Shown here: positions 1-5,808 of the stretch, piece by piece | Numbering within the stretch: position 1 is the first letter of the stretch | Layout of the letters: every line of letters starts with the position of its first letter | DNA from: Clostridiales bacterium | GTDB lineage: Bacteria; Bacillota; Clostridia; Oscillospirales; CAG-272 | Assembly: GCA_012511425.1 (NCBI GenBank) | Contig: JAAZGC010000168.1 | Location: forward strand, 1 to 5,857 | DNA length: 5,857 nucleotides | Direction of reading: 5' to 3' | The notes under the pieces: generated by a model | The model's input: the letters and a program-made list of their open reading frames with translations, nothing else | Database searches by the model: none | Told to the model about the DNA's origin: nothing | Program-made: the position numbers and the translations under genes

Positions 1-1079
1 TCGCAAAGGAAGAAAATATTTACGGCGCCGACGCGGTTTCTCCGGGTGAAATAATGACGGCAAGAGCCGCCGGATATCCGATGGAGAAGCTGTATTTCCA
101 CGGCAATAACAAGACCGACAGAGATATAATCCTCGCAATGGAACTCGGTGTCGGAACAATAGTCGCCGACAGCAGAGAAGAGCTGGAAGCCATCTCGTCG
201 CTGCGCAAAAAGCTGGGAATGACAGCTCCGCAGCATATTTTACTCAGAATAACCCCCGGCGTCGACCCGCATACCCATCAGAAAATTACAACCGGCACCG
301 TCGATTCCAAATTCGGTACCCCGATATCGACCGGCGCGGCGTATGATATAGTCAAATACGCTCTCAGTCTTCCCGGAATCGCCCTCGACGGCTTCCACTG
401 CCACATCGGCAGCCAGATTTTCGAATCGACTCCTTTTATAAACGCGGCGGAAATCATGATAGACTTCATCGCCGAAGTAAAATCAAGGTTCGGATATGAA
501 GCGGAAAAACTCGACATCGGCGGCGGTTTCGGCGTAAGATACACTCATGCAGACCCCGTATTTGACTACAGAAAAGGCGTCGGGGACGTCTGCCGCGCCA
601 TAACCGACAGATGCGCCGTTCACGGCATAAAGGTTCCGGTAATCGCGCTCGAGCCGGGCAGGTCGATTGTCGCCGACAGCGCCATCACTTTATATACCGT
701 CGGTTCGGTAAAGCATATCGAAGGATTCAGAAGCTACGTCTCTATCGACGGCGGCATGACCGACAACCCCCGCTATGCGCTTTATCAGTCAAGATACGAA
801 ATCCTTCGCGCCGACAAAGCCGGGGAGGAAAAGACCCTAGTCTGCACCCTTGCCGGCAGATGCTGCGAATCCGGCGACCTTATCGGCGAAAATCTTGCCG
901 TTCAGCCGGTCAGCCGCGGCGATATAATAGCCGTGCTCGTCACCGGCGCATATAACTACTCGATGGCTTCAAATTATAACCGCCTGCCGCGCCCGGCGGT
1001 GGTTATGATCCGCAACGGTGAACCTTATGTCGCCGTCCGCCGCGAAAGCTATGACGACCTTCTCCGCCTCGATATCTGA
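1..1079 (+). CDS. lysA: Diaminopimelate decarboxylase, 5'-truncated by the window edge
   Basis: Decarboxylates meso-diaminopimelate to L-lysine with PLP, the last step of lysine synthesis; cytosolic, normally a dimer. The frame is open from the first complete codon at base 3, 17 codons before the Met at 54, and those codons (AKEENIYGADAVSPGEI) match the family just after the PLP-lysine segment. So 54 is not the start, and roughly 60-70 residues, including the Schiff-base lysine, lie outside. Visible motifs: HGNNKT near 99-116, HIGSQ at 402-416, the phosphate-binding GGGFG at 519-533, EPGR at 651-662, CESGD at 864-878 (the active-site cysteine that the partner subunit supplies), and GAYNYSMASNYN near 945-980 in the C-terminal barrel. 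CESGD argues for LysA over other fold-III decarboxylases. It ends TGA, 27 bases before the next gene, so it is probably co-transcribed. No frameshift or missing motif was seen in the part present. Confidence 0.96.
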   Translation, partial: AKEENIYGADAVSPGEIMTARAAGYPMEKLYFHGNNKTDRDIILAMELGVGTIVADSREELEAISSLRKKLGMTAPQHILLRITPGVDPHTHQKITTGTVDSKFGTPISTGAAYDIVKYALSLPGIALDGFHCHIGSQIFESTPFINAAEIMIDFIAEVKSRFGYEAEKLDIGGGFGVRYTHADPVFDYRKGVGDVCRAITDRCAVHGIKVPVIALEPGRSIVADSAITLYTVGSVKHIEGFRSYVSIDGGMTDNPRYALYQSRYEILRADKAGEEKTLVCTLAGRCCESGDLIGENLAVQPVSRGDIIAVLVTGAYNYSMASNYNRLPRPAVVMIRNGEPYVAVRRESYDDLLRLDI

Positions 1080-1106
1080 ACAAAATATCGCGGAAATTAA
1101 CATATA

Positions 1107-1763
1107 ATGAGATTAAACGATATAATCAGCAATCTGCCCGTCTATCTGACGCGCATTCCGGTGCTGCTGCTGGCGATCGCCGTGCATGAAACGGCACACG
1201 GCTGGGCTGCATATAAATTAGGGGATCCGACCGCTCATGATCAGGGGCGGCTTACGCTTAACCCGCTTAAGCACCTTGATCCCGTAGGCGCGCTGATGAT
1301 GCTTTTCTTCGGCTTCGGTTTCGCCCGCCCCGTCCCGATAAATGTCAGGTATTTCAAGCGCCCGAAGCGCGACATGGCGCTGACAGCCCTTGCGGGACCG
1401 GTATCAAACATCCTGCTTGCCTGGCTCGGAATACTTGCATATGTGATTTTCAAAAAGTTTACAGGGAGTGCAAGCAACACGTTTTTGTCTGCGGTTGAGC
1501 TGTTCTTGCAGGTATTCTATATGCTGAACCTCGGTCTGGGTGTATTCAATCTGATTCCCTGTCCGCCGCTCGACGGCTCACGTATCCTGCTTGTATTTCT
1601 GCCGACGAAATATTATTTTAAAATCATGATGTATGAGCGATATATCATGCTCGGGCTCATGGCGCTTCTCTGGCTCGGTATCCTTGACCGCCCTCTGAAC
1701 TTCATGATCGGTGCCGTCGGCAATTTCCTGCTTTTCACGGTCCGGCTGATTCCGGGGCTTTAA
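1107..1763 (+). CDS. Site-2 protease family (M50) membrane zinc metalloprotease, short PDZ-less form
   Basis: 218-residue polytopic membrane protein. The zinc-binding HExxH is HETAH at residues 27-31 inside the first hydrophobic segment, and the third metal ligand is probably Asp156 in FNLIPCPPLDGSR (147-159), the M50 NxxPxPPLDG signature. Between them are LDPVGAL (57-63) and AGPVSN (96-101), also typical of the family. Hydrophobic stretches near 12-27, 60-73, 89-114, 129-150, 179-192 and 199-215 suggest five to six membrane segments. No PDZ or CBS domain is present, so it belongs to the small YwhC-like group rather than RseP or SpoIVFB with CBS. Family members cut substrates within the membrane; the substrate here is unknown. 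The start ATG has only a weak upstream GGA (1092-1094). The stop is one base before scpA, so translation of scpA is probably coupled. All catalytic residues are present, so it should be active. Confidence 0.93.
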   Translation: MRLNDIISNLPVYLTRIPVLLLAIAVHETAHGWAAYKLGDPTAHDQGRLTLNPLKHLDPVGALMMLFFGFGFARPVPINVRYFKRPKRDMALTALAGPVSNILLAWLGILAYVIFKKFTGSASNTFLSAVELFLQVFYMLNLGLGVFNLIPCPPLDGSRILLVFLPTKYYFKIMMYERYIMLGLMALLWLGILDRPLNFMIGAVGNFLLFTVRLIPGL

Positions 1764-1764
1764 A

Positions 1765-2595
1765 ATGGACAACAATCACGGAGTCAGAACCGCGGAAGAC
1801 AGCAGCCCCTTATACAGCGTCGGCGATTTCAGCGGCCCTTTGGATGTGCTGCTTTCCCTTGTCGAGAAAGACAAGATAGATATCGCCGATATCCCCATCG
1901 CCCTCATTCTCGACCAGTACCTTGAATATTTAGAGCTGCGTCAGGCGCTGGATATGGATATCGCCGGAGAATTCATCGAAATGGCTTCGACCCTGTTGCT
2001 GATAAAAAGCCGGATGCTGCTCCCGAAAAAGGAGAAAGAAGAGGAAGAAGACCCTCGCGCTGAGCTGGCGCGGAGGCTGCTCGAATATAAGCAGATAAAG
2101 CTGGCTGTTGAGTATCTCGGGGAACGCTTTGAAATGTTCGGTGGGCGCTTTGCAAAAGAGCCGACAAACACCTTCGAGCCGGAACCGAAAGAAAGCGATG
2201 TCAAATTGGGACTTCATACCGTAATTATGCTCGAATCGGCTTTCCGGCGCATCTGGAACCGCTTCGGCGGCGACGAAGAAGAGCTTCTGAAATCCGGCGA
2301 AGCCTCGGTAAGGGTGGTAAACCGCAGCTATTATCCGCTGAACGCAAAGATAATCGGTCTTATGCGGCTTCTCTACAAATGCGGCGAGATGACCTTCGAA
2401 GAGCTGATGCTGACATCAAGAACCCGCTCCGAGCTTGTCGCAGCCTTCACGGCGATTCTCGAACTGCTCAAGGCCGGAAGATTCGTTATATCCGTAATTC
2501 CGGGCGAAGAAGGCGAGAAGCTGATTTTCAGGCTCGACCTGACGCATAGGAGAAACAGAATAAAAGAGGAGGAGGACGGCGGAATTGACGAGTGA
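1765..2595 (+). CDS. scpA: Segregation and condensation protein A (kleisin subunit of SMC-ScpAB)
   Basis: ScpA is the kleisin that bridges SMC heads and binds a ScpB dimer, forming the bacterial condensin that compacts and separates replicated chromosomes. The 276-residue length is close to the family norm of about 250. The N-terminal SMC-neck-binding region shows FSGPLDVLLSLVEKDKIDI (22-40) and then IADIPI; a second hallmark block covers about 67-87, with GEF, MAS, LLLIKSRM and LLP. An acidic stretch (KKEKEEEEDP, 88-97) leads into the middle helices that contact ScpB. The C-terminal winged helix spans about 190-262, with FTAILELLKAGRF at 228-240. The start ATG follows the protease stop after one base, with a GGGG-containing purine run (1754-1757) about 7 bases upstream. 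The last codons (KEEEDGG) also encode the ribosome binding site of scpB, and the two genes overlap. There is a 14-residue polar tail after the last beta strand. Confidence 0.97.
   Translation: MDNNHGVRTAEDSSPLYSVGDFSGPLDVLLSLVEKDKIDIADIPIALILDQYLEYLELRQALDMDIAGEFIEMASTLLLIKSRMLLPKKEKEEEEDPRAELARRLLEYKQIKLAVEYLGERFEMFGGRFAKEPTNTFEPEPKESDVKLGLHTVIMLESAFRRIWNRFGGDEEELLKSGEASVRVVNRSYYPLNAKIIGLMRLLYKCGEMTFEELMLTSRTRSELVAAFTAILELLKAGRFVISVIPGEEGEKLIFRLDLTHRRNRIKEEEDGGIDE
2567..2576 (+). promoter_or_regulatory. Shine-Dalgarno site that fixes the TTG start of scpB
   Basis: AGGAGGAGGA inside the scpA 3' end, 8 bases before TTG 2585. It is the strongest ribosome binding site in the operon and supports a non-ATG start. 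The next in-frame Met of ScpB is about 62 codons later and would delete the first winged helix, so TTG is the only sensible start. Confidence 0.88.
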
Positions 2596-3151
2596 ACCTG
2601 AAACCCTGAATCTTTTTGAACCTGAAATCGAAACCGAGAAACCTGACGAAATAACCGTAAGAAAGATCATAGAAGCGGTGCTTTTTACCGCAGGAGAACC
2701 GGTAAACTATTCGAAACTCGCGCAAGCGGCGGGAGTTTCCGAAGAAGAAATAAAAAATACCGCCGAAGAGATGGCGCCGGAATATCTCGACCGAGGAATC
2801 CGTCTCTTGTGTTTTGAAGACGGTGCTCAGCTCTGCACCGCAGGCGAATTTGCCGCCGAGGTAAAAAAGGCGCTGGGGATAACCAAAACGCTGACCCTTT
2901 CCCGCTCCGCCCTCGAAGTGCTGGCTATAATCGCATATAATCAGCCGGCAACGCGGACTTATGTCGAGCAGGTGCGCGGCATCGACAGCGGCTATTCGAT
3001 AAATCAGCTCGTCAGCTGCGGTATGATTGAAATCAGAGGCAGGCTCGACGCACCCGGCAAGCCGAATCTTTACGGCACTACCGAAATGTTCCTGCGCCTT
3101 TTCGGCATAAGCTCGCTCGGCGAGCTGCCGCCGCTTGATGTGATAAAGTAA
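2585..3151 (+). CDS. scpB: Segregation and condensation protein B
   Basis: ScpB dimerises and grips the middle of ScpA, regulating the SMC ATPase cycle in the condensin complex on the nucleoid. The protein is 188 residues, a normal length, and has two winged-helix domains. The first starts at EAVLFTAGEPV (30-40). The second has the signature LSRSALEVLAIIAYNQPATR (105-124), then RGIDS (131-135), GRLDAPGKPNLYGTTE (142-157) and FGISSLGELPPL (173-184). The start is TTG, backed by a near-perfect Shine-Dalgarno 8 bases upstream. It overlaps the last 11 bases of scpA in another frame, an arrangement that usually links the amounts of the two partners. The first 20 or so residues are acidic and low complexity (NLFEPEIETEKPDE) and probably disordered. 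No anomaly was found in the conserved core. Confidence 0.97.
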   Translation: MTSEPETLNLFEPEIETEKPDEITVRKIIEAVLFTAGEPVNYSKLAQAAGVSEEEIKNTAEEMAPEYLDRGIRLLCFEDGAQLCTAGEFAAEVKKALGITKTLTLSRSALEVLAIIAYNQPATRTYVEQVRGIDSGYSINQLVSCGMIEIRGRLDAPGKPNLYGTTEMFLRLFGISSLGELPPLDVIK

Positions 3152-3173
3152 TCGAACCGACATCCGAAAACGG

Positions 3174-3180
3174 GGAGGTG
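3174..3180 (+). promoter_or_regulatory. Ribosome binding site of the DUF2953 gene
   Basis: GGAGGTG within GGGGAGGTG, 5 bases before ATG 3186. It is a strong, well-spaced site, so this gene can initiate on its own rather than depend on scpB, whose stop is 34 bases upstream. Confidence 0.85.
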
Positions 3181-3185
3181 GATAT

Positions 3186-3887
3186 ATGAAAGCCCTTTTG
3201 ATAATCGCGGCTGTAATATTCTGCCTTCTCATGCTCAAACCCTGGGTCAGGATAATATACGACGACGGAGAATTTTATTTAAAAGCCGGACTTTTGTGCT
3301 TCCAAAAACAGATAATTCCGAAAAAGCGCAAAAAGGTGAATCCGAAAGATTATACTCCGAAAGCCATCCGGCGCCGCCGCGAAAAGGTACTTAAAAAAGC
3401 CGAAAAGGAAAAGCGCCGCGCAGAAAAGGAATCGGCAAAAAAAGCCAAAGTCGAAGAAAAACCGGAAGAGGGAAAAAAGAAAAAATCCCTCGATGATATA
3501 ATGCCGCTCATCCGCCTGATACTTCGGGTATTGAAAATAATCGTCAGAAAGCTCAACGCTTATCTCGATTTCCGAATATACCGGTTATGGCTTTCCGTTG
3601 CATCCAAGGACCCGGATAAAACGGCGGTGATGTACGGAGCCGTTTCAGGCGCCGTTTCGGGGCTGCTCGCATTTATGTCGGAACACGGACGCGTCCGCTA
3701 TAAAGCTCCAAAGGGTTATGACGCCGTTTACGTCGAGGCCGATTTTCTTGCGCAGAAGCCCCGCGCGAAGGTGGAAATTCAGATATCTATACGTGTCTGG
3801 CAGGTCTTTGCCCTTGTCAATTCCGCAGCTTTCACATTTATCTCGGGATGGCTCAAAAATAAAAAGACAGCAGCCGAAAGAAATTAG
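3186..3887 (+). CDS. DUF2953 (YtfI-like) membrane-anchored protein of unknown function
   Basis: 233 residues. An N-terminal hydrophobic helix (about 3-17, ALLIIAAVIFCLLML) is followed by the short family motif VRIIYDDGEFYLKAGLL (21-37). A very basic, Lys/Arg/Glu-rich segment (about 41-101) is probably charged coiled coil or linker. The C-terminal domain contains SKDPDKTAVMYGAVSGAVSGLL (140 onward), corresponding to the family pattern in which a D-x-A/T-A segment precedes a YGxxxG helix, then a beta-rich end with VYVEADF and VEIQISIRVWQVF. The assignment rests on this layout and on the next gene being ytfJ: Bacillus ytfI and ytfJ are also neighbours. The family occurs in spore formers and has no settled biochemical function; a role beside YtfJ in the spore or forespore membrane is inference. 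The start is fixed by a strong ribosome binding site. The Lys-rich linker contains two A-runs that could be slippery (see findings). Confidence 0.8.
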   Translation: MKALLIIAAVIFCLLMLKPWVRIIYDDGEFYLKAGLLCFQKQIIPKKRKKVNPKDYTPKAIRRRREKVLKKAEKEKRRAEKESAKKAKVEEKPEEGKKKKSLDDIMPLIRLILRVLKIIVRKLNAYLDFRIYRLWLSVASKDPDKTAVMYGAVSGAVSGLLAFMSEHGRVRYKAPKGYDAVYVEADFLAQKPRAKVEIQISIRVWQVFALVNSAAFTFISGWLKNKKTAAERN

Positions 3888-3921
3888 CACCAATATAAGT
3901 CAGTATTTTGCAGACAGGTTC

Positions 3922-3927
3922 GGGAGG
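3922..3927 (+). promoter_or_regulatory. Ribosome binding site that selects ATG 3935 for ytfJ
   Basis: GGGAGG, 7 bases before ATG 3935. The upstream in-frame TTG at 3908 lies before this site and has no purine-rich sequence of its own, so the 9-residue longer reading is unlikely. Confidence 0.85.
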
Positions 3928-3934
3928 ACTGAAA

Positions 3935-4432
3935 ATGGCTGAAAACAAAGTAAGCGATATGATCCAGGAGTCGCTTAAAAGCATCCGCGAAATCATAGAC
4001 GTAAACACCGTGATCGGAACTCCGATCATAACCGACAGCGGAACGACGATCATTCCGGTGTCGAGGATACAGATAGGTCTCGCTTCGGGCGGAGTTGATT
4101 ATTTTTCCAAAAACAACAGCCTGACAGGAACCGAAAAAAAGAAGCCGGAGGGAGAACCGCAGCCGAGAAACGGCGCGACCAAAAATCTTCCGCTGTTCGG
4201 CGGAGGAGGCGGCACCGGAATTTCGCTGACTCCGGTGGGCTTTCTCGTCGTATTTAAAGACGGCCGCGTCGATATGCTGAATGTCGCAAACCCGACCGCA
4301 TCCGGCAGCGCGATCGACTCTGTAACAAACTTTATCTCCGGCGCCCCCGATCTTATCGACCGGTTCAAAACGGTATTTGCCAAAAACGAACCCATCGCCG
4401 CAGACGCGGACGAAGGCGAAGGAGACCAATAA
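3935..4432 (+). CDS. ytfJ: YtfJ/GerW family sporulation protein
   Basis: 165-residue soluble protein of the Spore_YtfJ family. In Bacillus subtilis the homologue (GerW) is made in the forespore and is needed for normal L-alanine-triggered germination; the molecular activity is not known. Family blocks seen: MIQESLKSIREIIDVNTVIG (9-28), PIITDSGTTIIPVSRIQIG (30-48) continuing into LASGG, and after a variable linker FGGGGGTGISLTPVGFLVV (88-106), the glycine-rich motif followed by the conserved beta strand. The linker (57-87) is polar and Lys/Pro rich and longer than in the compact homologues I recall. The C-terminus is acidic (ADADEGEGDQ). The start was chosen from the GGGAGG site; a TTG 27 bases upstream is the alternative. 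It follows DUF2953 by 47 bases and is 9 bases from rluB. I saw no convincing forespore sigma-F or sigma-G promoter directly upstream, so expression probably depends on the operon or on a promoter I cannot recognise. Confidence 0.92.
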   Translation: MAENKVSDMIQESLKSIREIIDVNTVIGTPIITDSGTTIIPVSRIQIGLASGGVDYFSKNNSLTGTEKKKPEGEPQPRNGATKNLPLFGGGGGTGISLTPVGFLVVFKDGRVDMLNVANPTASGSAIDSVTNFISGAPDLIDRFKTVFAKNEPIAADADEGEGDQ

Positions 4433-4441
4433 ATAATTTAT

Positions 4442-5305
4442 ATGGAAGAAAACAACAACGAAGGCATAAGGCTTCAAAAATACCTGTCGGAACAGGGGAT
4501 CATGTCCCGCCGCGCCGCCGAAAAGGCGATGACGGACGGTCTTATCCGGGTGAACGGCAAAAAAGTGCTTCCCGGCGCGAAGATCTACCCCGACTCGGAT
4601 GTAATCGAATACAAGGGAACCGTCATCGAAGGCGCATCGACCGAAAAAGCCTATCTGATGCTCAACAAGCCTGCGGGATATGTCACCACCATGAGCGACG
4701 ATCTGGGCAGAAAATGCGTCGCTGATTTAGTGGATGAAGTCAAATTGCGCGTCTGGCCGGTAGGACGGCTCGACTACGACTCGGAAGGCCTGCTGATAAT
4801 GACCAACGACGGCGAGCTGACAAACCTTCTGACTCACCCCAGACACGAAATCCCGAAGATATATCAGCTTACCCTCAAGGGCTCGATAACCGAGGAGCAG
4901 CTTAACCTTATGAAACGCCCGATGCTGATAGACGGCTATTGCATCCGCCCCGTCGAAGCGCGGATTATCTCCGACCGCGGCACCTCGACAATAGTCGAAG
5001 TGATGCTTAGGGAGGGCCGCAACCGGCAGATAAGAAAGATGTGCGATGTCTGCGGCTTTGACGTAAAAAGACTGCGTCGCGTCGCCGTCGGCAAAGTAGA
5101 ACTCGGCGACCTTCCGCAGGGAAAGTGGCGGGAACTTACCAAAGCTGAAAAAGCTTATCTTATGTCCGGCGGTGCCGAAGATTACCTCGGCGGCGATAAA
5201 AAATTCGATGTCCTTGCCCGAAAAGCTTCGGAAAAGCGGACATATCGCGTGAAGTCGGACGGCAAACGCCGATCCCGCTATTCGGGAAACAAAAAATATG
5301 ATTGA
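4442..5305 (+). CDS. rluB: RluB-type 23S rRNA pseudouridine synthase (RsuA family) with a basic C-terminal tail
   Basis: Converts a specific uridine to pseudouridine in large-subunit rRNA (RluB class, peptidyl-transferase region). An N-terminal S4 RNA-binding domain (about 9-60) shows IRLQKYLSEQGIMSRRAAEK and GLIRVNGKKV. The catalytic domain has LNKPAGYVTT (74-83), the active-site motif VGRLDYDSEGLLIMTNDGEL (107-126) with Asp111 as the nucleophile, and EGRNRQIRKM (191-200), typical of RsuA/RluB/RluE/RluF. RluB is favoured over RsuA from the usual Firmicute linkage to scpAB; the exact target uridine is inference. The protein is 287 residues, about 40 longer than many homologues; the excess is a Lys/Arg-rich tail after about residue 240. 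The start ATG lies 9 bases after the ytfJ stop; the nearest Shine-Dalgarno (AAGGAG, 4419-4424) is 17 bases away, longer than usual, so translational coupling is likely. Its end overlaps the next gene by 8 bases. Confidence 0.95.
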   Translation: MEENNNEGIRLQKYLSEQGIMSRRAAEKAMTDGLIRVNGKKVLPGAKIYPDSDVIEYKGTVIEGASTEKAYLMLNKPAGYVTTMSDDLGRKCVADLVDEVKLRVWPVGRLDYDSEGLLIMTNDGELTNLLTHPRHEIPKIYQLTLKGSITEEQLNLMKRPMLIDGYCIRPVEARIISDRGTSTIVEVMLREGRNRQIRKMCDVCGFDVKRLRRVAVGKVELGDLPQGKWRELTKAEKAYLMSGGAEDYLGGDKKFDVLARKASEKRTYRVKSDGKRRSRYSGNKKYD

Positions 5306-5717
5306 AGCGAAAACGATACAGGATAAAGATTATCAGGCGGAAGCCTGCCGCCTCTGCGGCATTGAATTCGACCCGGACGCACTGGCATACGCCGCGGTGG
5401 ATTCCGATACCGGAGGTCTTCTTGCCGTTTCACAGTTTAAATTCGGCTCCGACGGGTTCGGTGAGCTGACCGATGTCGCCGCAGTCACGGGTCTCGGTGA
5501 AAAAACGGATACCGGATACAGCCGCCGGGACATCCTGTTTTTAGCCGGCCGCGCCGCGATGAATTTTCTGGATATCTGCGGCTTTCATAAAGCCCGCGCC
5601 GCCGGAAGCCTTGCCCGCGATGAATCTCTCGCCAAGCTGCTCGGTTTTAATCCGGATTCGAACGGTGTATGGTCCTGCGACCTCGCATATCTTTTCACCG
5701 GAGAGCACTGTCAATAG
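5298..5717 (+). CDS. Degenerate GNAT-like protein, function unknown
   Basis: 139 residues. The arrangement resembles a compact GNAT acyltransferase fold: strands around GLLAVSQFKFG and GFGELTDVAAVTG (about 39-65), a helix RRDILFLAGRAAMNFLDICG (76-95), then HKARAAGSLARDESLAKLLGF (97-117) and a closing WSCDLAYLFTGEHC (125-138). The LLGF-x-W pattern near the end is common in GNAT proteins. The classic acetyl-CoA pyrophosphate loop (Q/R-x-x-G-x-G/A) is not visible; GYSRRDI (73-79) stands where it would be expected, so catalysis is doubtful. No signal peptide or membrane segment. Cysteines at 17, 20, 94, 127 and 138 include one CxxC (CRLC, 17-20), but no obvious zinc site. The ATG lies inside the rluB 3' end in another frame, with a weak GGGA (5284-5287) 10 bases upstream, implying coupling to rluB. 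Codon use resembles the neighbours, so it is a real gene. The fold call is inference. Confidence 0.72.
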   Translation: MIEAKTIQDKDYQAEACRLCGIEFDPDALAYAAVDSDTGGLLAVSQFKFGSDGFGELTDVAAVTGLGEKTDTGYSRRDILFLAGRAAMNFLDICGFHKARAAGSLARDESLAKLLGFNPDSNGVWSCDLAYLFTGEHCQ

Positions 5718-5779
5718 TGACAAAAAGCGACAGCCAAACAATCAAAAACTGAATAAAACATAAAAATTCCTCCGGAGTA

Positions 5780-5808
5780 TTGAAAATGTAAAGAAAGTGT
5801 GGTACAAT
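5780..5808 (+). promoter_or_regulatory. Sigma-A type promoter with extended -10
   Basis: -35 TTGAAA (5780-5785), a spacer of exactly 17 bases, -10 TACAAT (5803-5808), with TG at 5800-5801 region giving a TGG extension directly before the -10 (5800-5802). Each hexamer differs from consensus at one base. The predicted start of transcription is about 5814-5817, giving a leader of about 35 bases to ATG 5851. It is the only convincing vegetative promoter found in the window and marks the start of a new transcription unit. Confidence 0.85.

Noticed and set aside
611..955. 114-codon plus-strand frame inside lysA
   Set aside because: Very Arg-rich shadow of the GC-biased lysA codons; the LysA frame carries all conserved motifs.
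1103..1126. Two TATAAT hexamers (1103-1108, 1121-1126) as possible -10 boxes before the M50 gene
   Set aside because: No acceptable -35 at 16-18 bases, and TATAAT recurs in coding DNA here (for example 125, 923, 2926, 2936) because of GAT/GCT-ATA-ATx codon runs.
2528..3238. 236-codon open frame on the minus strand opposite scpB
   Set aside because: It is antisense to an unmistakable scpB, its translation resembles no family I know, it is rich in Arg/Phe/Tyr as expected from reversed codon bias, and it has no fitting ribosome binding site.
3908..3934. TTG start for ytfJ adding nine residues
   Set aside because: The GGGAGG site at 3922-3927 is correctly spaced for ATG 3935 and lies downstream of the TTG; homologues begin near the MAENK-like position.
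3888..3934. Possible forespore promoter ahead of ytfJ (CAATATA at 3891-3897)
   Set aside because: It is one mismatch from a sigma-G type -10, but no matching -35 is found at the proper distance.
3884..4477. 197-codon open frame on the minus strand opposite ytfJ
   Set aside because: Antisense to ytfJ, whose family motifs are clear; the reversed product is Cys/Phe/Val-rich and without recognisable domains.
5702..5745. Hairpin terminator after the GNAT-like gene
   Set aside because: The only stems are 4-5 bases (CACT/AGTG, CTGTC/GACAG), and no T tract follows.
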